Assembly (NCBI GenBank): GCA_003024985.2 | Contig: PXIH01S0017761.1 | Source of the DNA: Euperipatoides rowelli | Taxonomy: Eukaryota > Onychophora > Udeonychophora > Euonychophora > Peripatopsidae | DNA: 10,509 nt | Strand: one strand, 5' to 3' | In this document: in pieces, positions 6,623 through 10,509 of the stretch | Position numbering within the stretch: the first letter of the stretch is position 1 | How the letters are laid out: every line of letters starts with the position of its first letter | The notes under the pieces: generated by a model | The model's input: only the letters and a program-made list of their open reading frames with translations | Database searches by the model: none | Told to the model about the DNA's origin: nothing | Program-made: the position numbers and the translations under genes

Positions 6623-7017
6623 TTCATATTGAAGCAGCAGCAATAATAGAAGTGGTCATCCTGTGTTAAAAACACTAAAACCCCATCATACGTCTGACCT
6701 ACGAATATATCAAGATAAAATTTATCAACTTTAAACAAAGTCTTATATTCTGGATGTTTGTGAATAATTGATTAAAGCTAGTCTATATAACTTTTCATAA
6801 ATGAAAATTTTTTTTTTAAATGAACAAATTTTCTCAATATTTATGATTAAAACTGACTACATTCGTACACTATTTTTATTACTCTCCCGCTGGCAAAGTC
6901 CAGGAGCATCACATTATGCGACAGCACTAACTGCAGTTTGAAATTTGCCAGGAAATAACTGAGTTTAAACTTGTTTTATTAACCACTCACCTTAATTACA
7001 CAGTTTTAGTATTGACT
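6623..7017. other. Non-coding stretch with one GC-richer hairpin island
   Basis: Mostly AT-rich. An 8-bp perfect inverted repeat, ctggcaaa (6890-6897) with tttgccag (6944-6951), encloses a 46-nt less AT-rich segment. No gene or RNA family was recognised. Confidence 0.5.
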
Positions 7018-7255
7018 GTAATAATAATAATAATAATATAATAAAAATAATAAAACAATAACTATAAGTTACTATATAACTATATGTAACTATAACTATA
7101 TACATACAGTAACTATAATATATAACTACAACCATATAACTATTTAACAATAACTACTGTATATAACTATATACAGTAACTATCAATATATGACTATACA
7201 GTATATGAATATGACTATAGCTATAACTGTATAACTAAAACTATAACAATAACAA
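7018..7255 (+). repeat. Degenerate TAACTATA-type minisatellite with leading AAT run
   Basis: The stretch begins with an ATA/AAT trinucleotide run (about 7019-7056) and continues as irregular repeats of TAACTATA, TATAACTA and TACAGTAACTATA to about 7255. Unit boundaries drift, so it is an aged or slippage-built array. An N lies just after it, at 7264. Confidence 0.85.
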
Positions 7256-8158
7256 ATGAAAATNAGAATACCAAATTATCAAAGCACTTAAAAAATCAAG
7301 TGTATTTTAACTTTGTAAGCTATACAAGGCTACTTTATAAATAGGACTTTAATTTTACGTAATTTTTTAAACTTGAGAATGGCTTTCTATATACCGGAGT
7401 ATTCAATCAATTGAAAAGCTCTTACTGATTATAGAAATTGACATTTGAAAAAAAAAAGAATTTTTATTCTAGTAGTATATTGGCAATGCAAAATTAGGAT
7501 CTATAGTATAACCTAATAATGAAAATAGTAAAATTAAGTGATGGGGGAGGGGGGGGGGTGATTCATTTTTGAAATCATCCATTGAGAAATTTTTGTTATT
7601 TTTTTTAAGTATACTAATAGAAAAATGAAAACAGTGACAGTTCAATCATGATTTGAACTTCAATATTTTTTTACTGTTATCTCTTAAGGATTTATATAAA
7701 GTTTGCTATTAATTGAAAGCTTACATTGTTGTAGGGGACAGATGAGGTGATGATTTGATTTATGGTTATGAAAGATGGTAATTTTTTACTCCCACTCAAG
7801 TCATTTGTAATAGGGTTAAGGTTTTTTTTCCAAGTTTGAATAATACATTATTTTTAAAAAATATTGTCCCCTTAAAAATGTATTAAATTAAAAAAATATT
7901 TTTTATAGAATTCATTCCACATTATATAAAAAGCTTGTTAGTTTTTTTACATTTTTTATTATACAGAGAATACATAACTACAACAAAGAGATATTATATC
8001 CCCTTGCACACATCACCTATCTCAGTGGTAGCCTGTGGTGGATGCTCTGAACTAAATTATATAGCCTACAGATATTTAAATTAATGTTGAGTATTTGCAG
8101 TAATTAAATATGGCATTTAAATTATGTTAAATAAATATTTTTTGCGAGGGGAAATTAA
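7256..8158. other. AT-rich non-coding stretch with a G-run
   Basis: No gene supported. It contains the G5-A-G10 tract and several long A and T runs; no open frame or splice-bounded candidate stands out. Confidence 0.6.
7543..7558 (+). repeat. G-rich run, G5-A-G10
   Basis: Five Gs, one A, then ten Gs. A G-quadruplex is possible from one or two strands; the run is also a likely slippage site. Confidence 0.9.
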
Positions 8159-8302
8159 AGTTCACAATTAATTGTGAAGTCCAAACCCTCCCCTTTCAGG
8201 CCTTGTGGATTGCCTATTGCCTTTGCACAAAGGTATAGGACCATAGGTCGCCGAAAGGCTCCTGCTGTGGTCCTGTTTCTCAATCTAACTGTGAAGTCTT
8301 AG
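8159..8302. other. GC-richer island open on both strands, with palindrome and hairpin
   Basis: The plus frame 8159-8299 is open for 47 codons to TAG 8300-8302, and the minus frame 8298 to 8158 is open for 47 codons to a stop at 8155-8157. Neither has a convincing initiator ATG at its start. At the left edge is a perfect 18-bp palindrome (8161-8178). A 7-bp stem, aggacca (8237-8243) with tggtcct (8268-8274), encloses a 24-nt loop. The phrase tgtgaagtc occurs near both ends (about 8173 and 8290). A possible acceptor, ccctcccctttcag, ends at 8199. It could be an isolated exon, a SINE-like or other repeat, or a structured element. I do not recognise it. Confidence 0.35.
8161..8178. repeat. Perfect 18-bp palindrome
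   Basis: The sequence ttcacaattaattgtgaa equals its own reverse complement across all 18 bases. A role, such as a dimeric protein-binding site, is not shown. Confidence 0.9.
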
Positions 8303-8693
8303 TCTGATAATCATTTGCTACAGGGAAGGAGACGCTACCGTATATCACAGATATCTGATGTAATATGTAAAATACATGGGGAAATTATCCTAGCACTCAA
8401 TGAATGCTAGCATAAAAGACAACTCAACATGTTCTCAGAAAAGAGAAATTGAATGCCAGTCAATTAAAAGTTCTAAATATAAGTTTGTATTCAGCATTCT
8501 GAAGAGACTAAACAATAATTAATATTTTATAGTGATAATTAAGTCATTTGATTTTTTTGGATTTAGTTAGGTTCTCATCTTTTCGGAAGGCTAATCAACA
8601 AACTGTCCCCATCCGATCATAAATTTGCTGCACAATGCTGTTATGAAGCCATTTATCATCTGAGAATACATTTCCACTGTTTAAATCTATCAG

Positions 8694-8880
8694 GGCATGT
8701 TAGAACAATGATAGCAAAGTTAGAGCAACGTCAGTCATCAGTCAATTTTCAACAGGACAGAATATTTCCACATTTGACGATGCTTTCCCCCACTTGGTTG
8801 ATTGAGATGCAATGAGCCTTTCATGGTGTGCAAGATCACCAGTCCTCATCCTGCTTGACTCATAGAAAAATCATTTTAGC
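8694..8880 (+). pseudogene. Decayed mariner-family transposase, catalytic-core fragment
   Basis: The plus frame from 8696 reads through TMIAKLEQRQ to SSVNFQQD, with FQQD at 8747-8758. This matches the block around the second catalytic Asp in mariner/IS630-type DDE transposases (typically VxFQQDGAxxH). About 60 nt on lies a Trp codon with tggttgattgag, like the WIGR segment. After a frameshift, WCARSPVLILLDS (8827-8862) matches the WPxRSPDLTPLDF block with the third catalytic Asp at 8857-8859, then TAG at 8863. The Asp-to-Asp distance is 101 nt, so a frame change and small deletions have occurred. The FQQD...SPDLTPLDF pattern is closer to the DD41D-like mariner branch than to Mos1. N-terminal helix-turn-helix domains are not recognised upstream. 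It is clearly non-functional. Motif identification is by eye. Confidence 0.6.
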
Positions 8881-9731
8881 CATTGCAATTATGGATAATG
8901 ATATTGTTTATTACAAGAAAAAAAAAAAAGAAAACTTCAAAGGAAGAAATATTCAAGGCCTTGGCCCAAAAAAGGATATAACCCCAATTATATAAATTAT
9001 TATTGAAAGATAGAAAATTGTTAAATAGTGATTATTTTATTCCTACTTTATGTTCAAATAAATGATTAAAATTCATGTAGGCTATTACAAATGATTTTTA
9101 AAGTTCTAAAAGAAATGTGTAAAAAGAGTGTTCCAAAGTGTGTAACTAATAATAAAAATATGATGTAATAACTGTTTTGATTGTACTTGTATGAAATTTG
9201 TGATCACTCAAATGTTGCGATCACAATTGAAGCTGCAACTGTATGTCCTCAATTGTTATATTATTGGTTGATTGGAGCTTTTATATATTCTTAGTTGCTG
9301 TGCTAATTCAATTTGTAGCAGGATACAAAGGTGGTGTTTACCATCAACTGAACATTTATGTATTGACAAAAATCAATTTGAGCTATTTGCTTTTGATTTG
9401 TGATGGGATACCAACAATTTTTCCTCCTGTATTTCTGTTCAAATTCCATTTTAATTTTTAATCTTAAATTGGATATTCATTTGAAGACCGGAAAAATCAC
9501 ATTGTGATACAAAGCCTTTGTTATGATAATCATACATTCACATTTGCTTAGATAATTTTTAAGTGTTTTACAGTTTAGATATCAATTTATTGACTGGGAA
9601 TAAAAATGTTGATCACTGTAAATCTCCTAATTAAGCATGCATACACTTAATGAGTTTCATTTTTTTTTAAGTTTCATGGTGGCCTTTTCTTTGGTGTTAT
9701 ATGAATTTTTAATTTTTTTTATTTAACTTAT
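8881..9731. other. AT-rich non-coding stretch
   Basis: No supported gene. A 72-codon hydrophobic plus frame (9243-9461) begins with ATG but has the Ile/Leu/Phe bias of AT-rich DNA. A 7-bp perfect inverted repeat, tgtgatc with gatcaca, lies at about 9199-9225. Long A-run near 8919-8929. Confidence 0.55.
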
Positions 9732-10012
9732 AGGGTCATTCCATGTCAAATCAACCAAAAAAATGGCATTTTCAACCTGATCATTTTTTATTTTCATGAA
9801 ACTTGGTATACTTGTGCTACCCATTAATGGAAACACCCATATTTTTTATTTTATTTTTAGACACGCCCGGTTTTGAATTACAAACTTTTAAAAAACAGAA
9901 AAAAAAAGTTAAATTACGCCCGACGAGTGAACTTAAAATGGCTATTACTCTGGTTCTAGTTGAGCTAGACACACATGAATTTTGTGTCATTTTAGGGCAC
10001 TAAAAGTTAGAA
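9732..10012. repeat. Probable dispersed repeat with gggtcattccatgtcaaat end
   Basis: The segment from tagggtcattccatgtcaaa (9732 onward) to about agggcacta (10003) is less AT-rich than its flanks and contains acgcccggttttgaattac and gcccgacgagtg. From memory, gggtcattccatgtcaaat-like sequence recurs in many invertebrate genomes as part of dispersed repeats, but I cannot name the family. A 66-codon frame from a TTG (9803-10003) crosses it, with TPGFELQTFKKQKKK and ELKMAITLVLVELD; no domain is recognised. No terminal inverted repeat or target duplication was found within the window. Confidence 0.35.
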
Positions 10013-10509
10013 TATAGTTTCTGGTTATTCATTTTCAAATATTGGNATTTGTTTTTATATTGAGTTGCTGTTCCATCTGAGAAATAAAATATTTTTTCAG
10101 GCTTTCAAGAAAAATATGACTGTATGAAAGTAATTAGGAAATGTTGAAACAGGTGAACAGCTATATTGTCATGAATTAGGCAACCAGATATTATCACAAA
10201 ACTAACATGTTGTAATATAGCCTATCTATGTCTCCATTGTTATTAAGCTATATAAATTTGGATGCAATGTAGCCTGAACATTATTCCAATGGAAACCCTG
10301 AGCTTAATCTTGTAATATACCATAATTGATTAATTTTCAGAAGTCACATATTACTTAATATACATTGATTTTCTTTCAGGGTGTCTTTGAGATGCCTTAA
10401 ATAGGCAATTGTTGAGTTTATTCAGGCTTAGAAATTTGATTATGGTATACATAGGCTTTAGAAATAACTATAAATTATTCCTTCAAAATTTAAAGTGTTT
10501 GTCATACCA
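10013..10509. other. AT-rich non-coding stretch with splice-acceptor-like sites
   Basis: No gene supported. Two acceptor-like sites, ttttttcag ending at 10100 and ttttctttcag ending at 10379, are followed by short open frames. The latter reads GVFEMP then TAA in one frame. If the donor at 5559 is used, these are candidate acceptors, but nothing here requires it. An N lies at 10046. Confidence 0.4.

Noticed and set aside
8159-8302. tRNA or tRNA-derived SINE
   Set aside because: No convincing A-box/B-box pair and no cloverleaf could be drawn.
9243-9461. 72-codon hydrophobic plus-strand frame
   Set aside because: It looks membrane-like only because AT-rich DNA yields Ile/Leu/Phe codons; no family recognised and no transcript signals.

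Overview
This window reads as AT-rich animal (eukaryotic) nuclear DNA. It has long gene-free stretches, microsatellites, homopolymer runs, decayed transposons, isolated single-base Ns, and one clear protein-coding exon flanked by spliceosomal signals (TACTAAC branch site, CAG acceptor, AATAAA poly(A) signals). Nothing looks bacterial: no operon, no Shine-Dalgarno spacing, no dense coding. The lineage cannot be fixed from sequence alone. The mariner-type terminal repeats and transposase remains suggest an invertebrate, perhaps an arthropod, but this is a weak inference.

Layout. 37-1496 looks like a 1.46-kb mariner-type element: imperfect terminal inverted repeats, TA on both sides, no intact transposase, and a nested near-perfect 70-bp fold-back (977-1210). 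1497-3078 is non-coding AT-rich DNA with a pair of matched mini-hairpins near 2245-2312, a C15 run and a short direct repeat. 3079-3330 carries what looks like the worn C-terminal end of a non-LTR retrotransposon ORF2. 3331-4249 is AT-rich and intron-like.

The main feature is 4250-5566, a large exon encoding an arginine/serine-rich (RS) domain of about 438 residues, with a core of eleven 21-bp tandem repeats (4970-5200). It is followed by two AATAAA signals. The N-terminal part of the protein, probably including any RNA-binding domain, lies outside the window or in unrecognised exons, so I cannot name the gene. Its splicing is ambiguous at both ends: a second strong acceptor lies 91 bp upstream, and a full GTAAGT donor overlaps the stop codon.

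Downstream, 5680-10509 is mostly non-coding. It holds a 48-codon small ORF with a good start context (6476), a degenerate TAACTATA-type array (7018-7255), a G-run (7543-7558), a GC-richer island open on both strands (8159-8302), a decayed mariner-family transposase core (8694-8880), and a probable dispersed repeat (9732-10012). Apart from the RS exon and its processing signals, the window is best explained as introns or intergenic DNA shaped by transposons.
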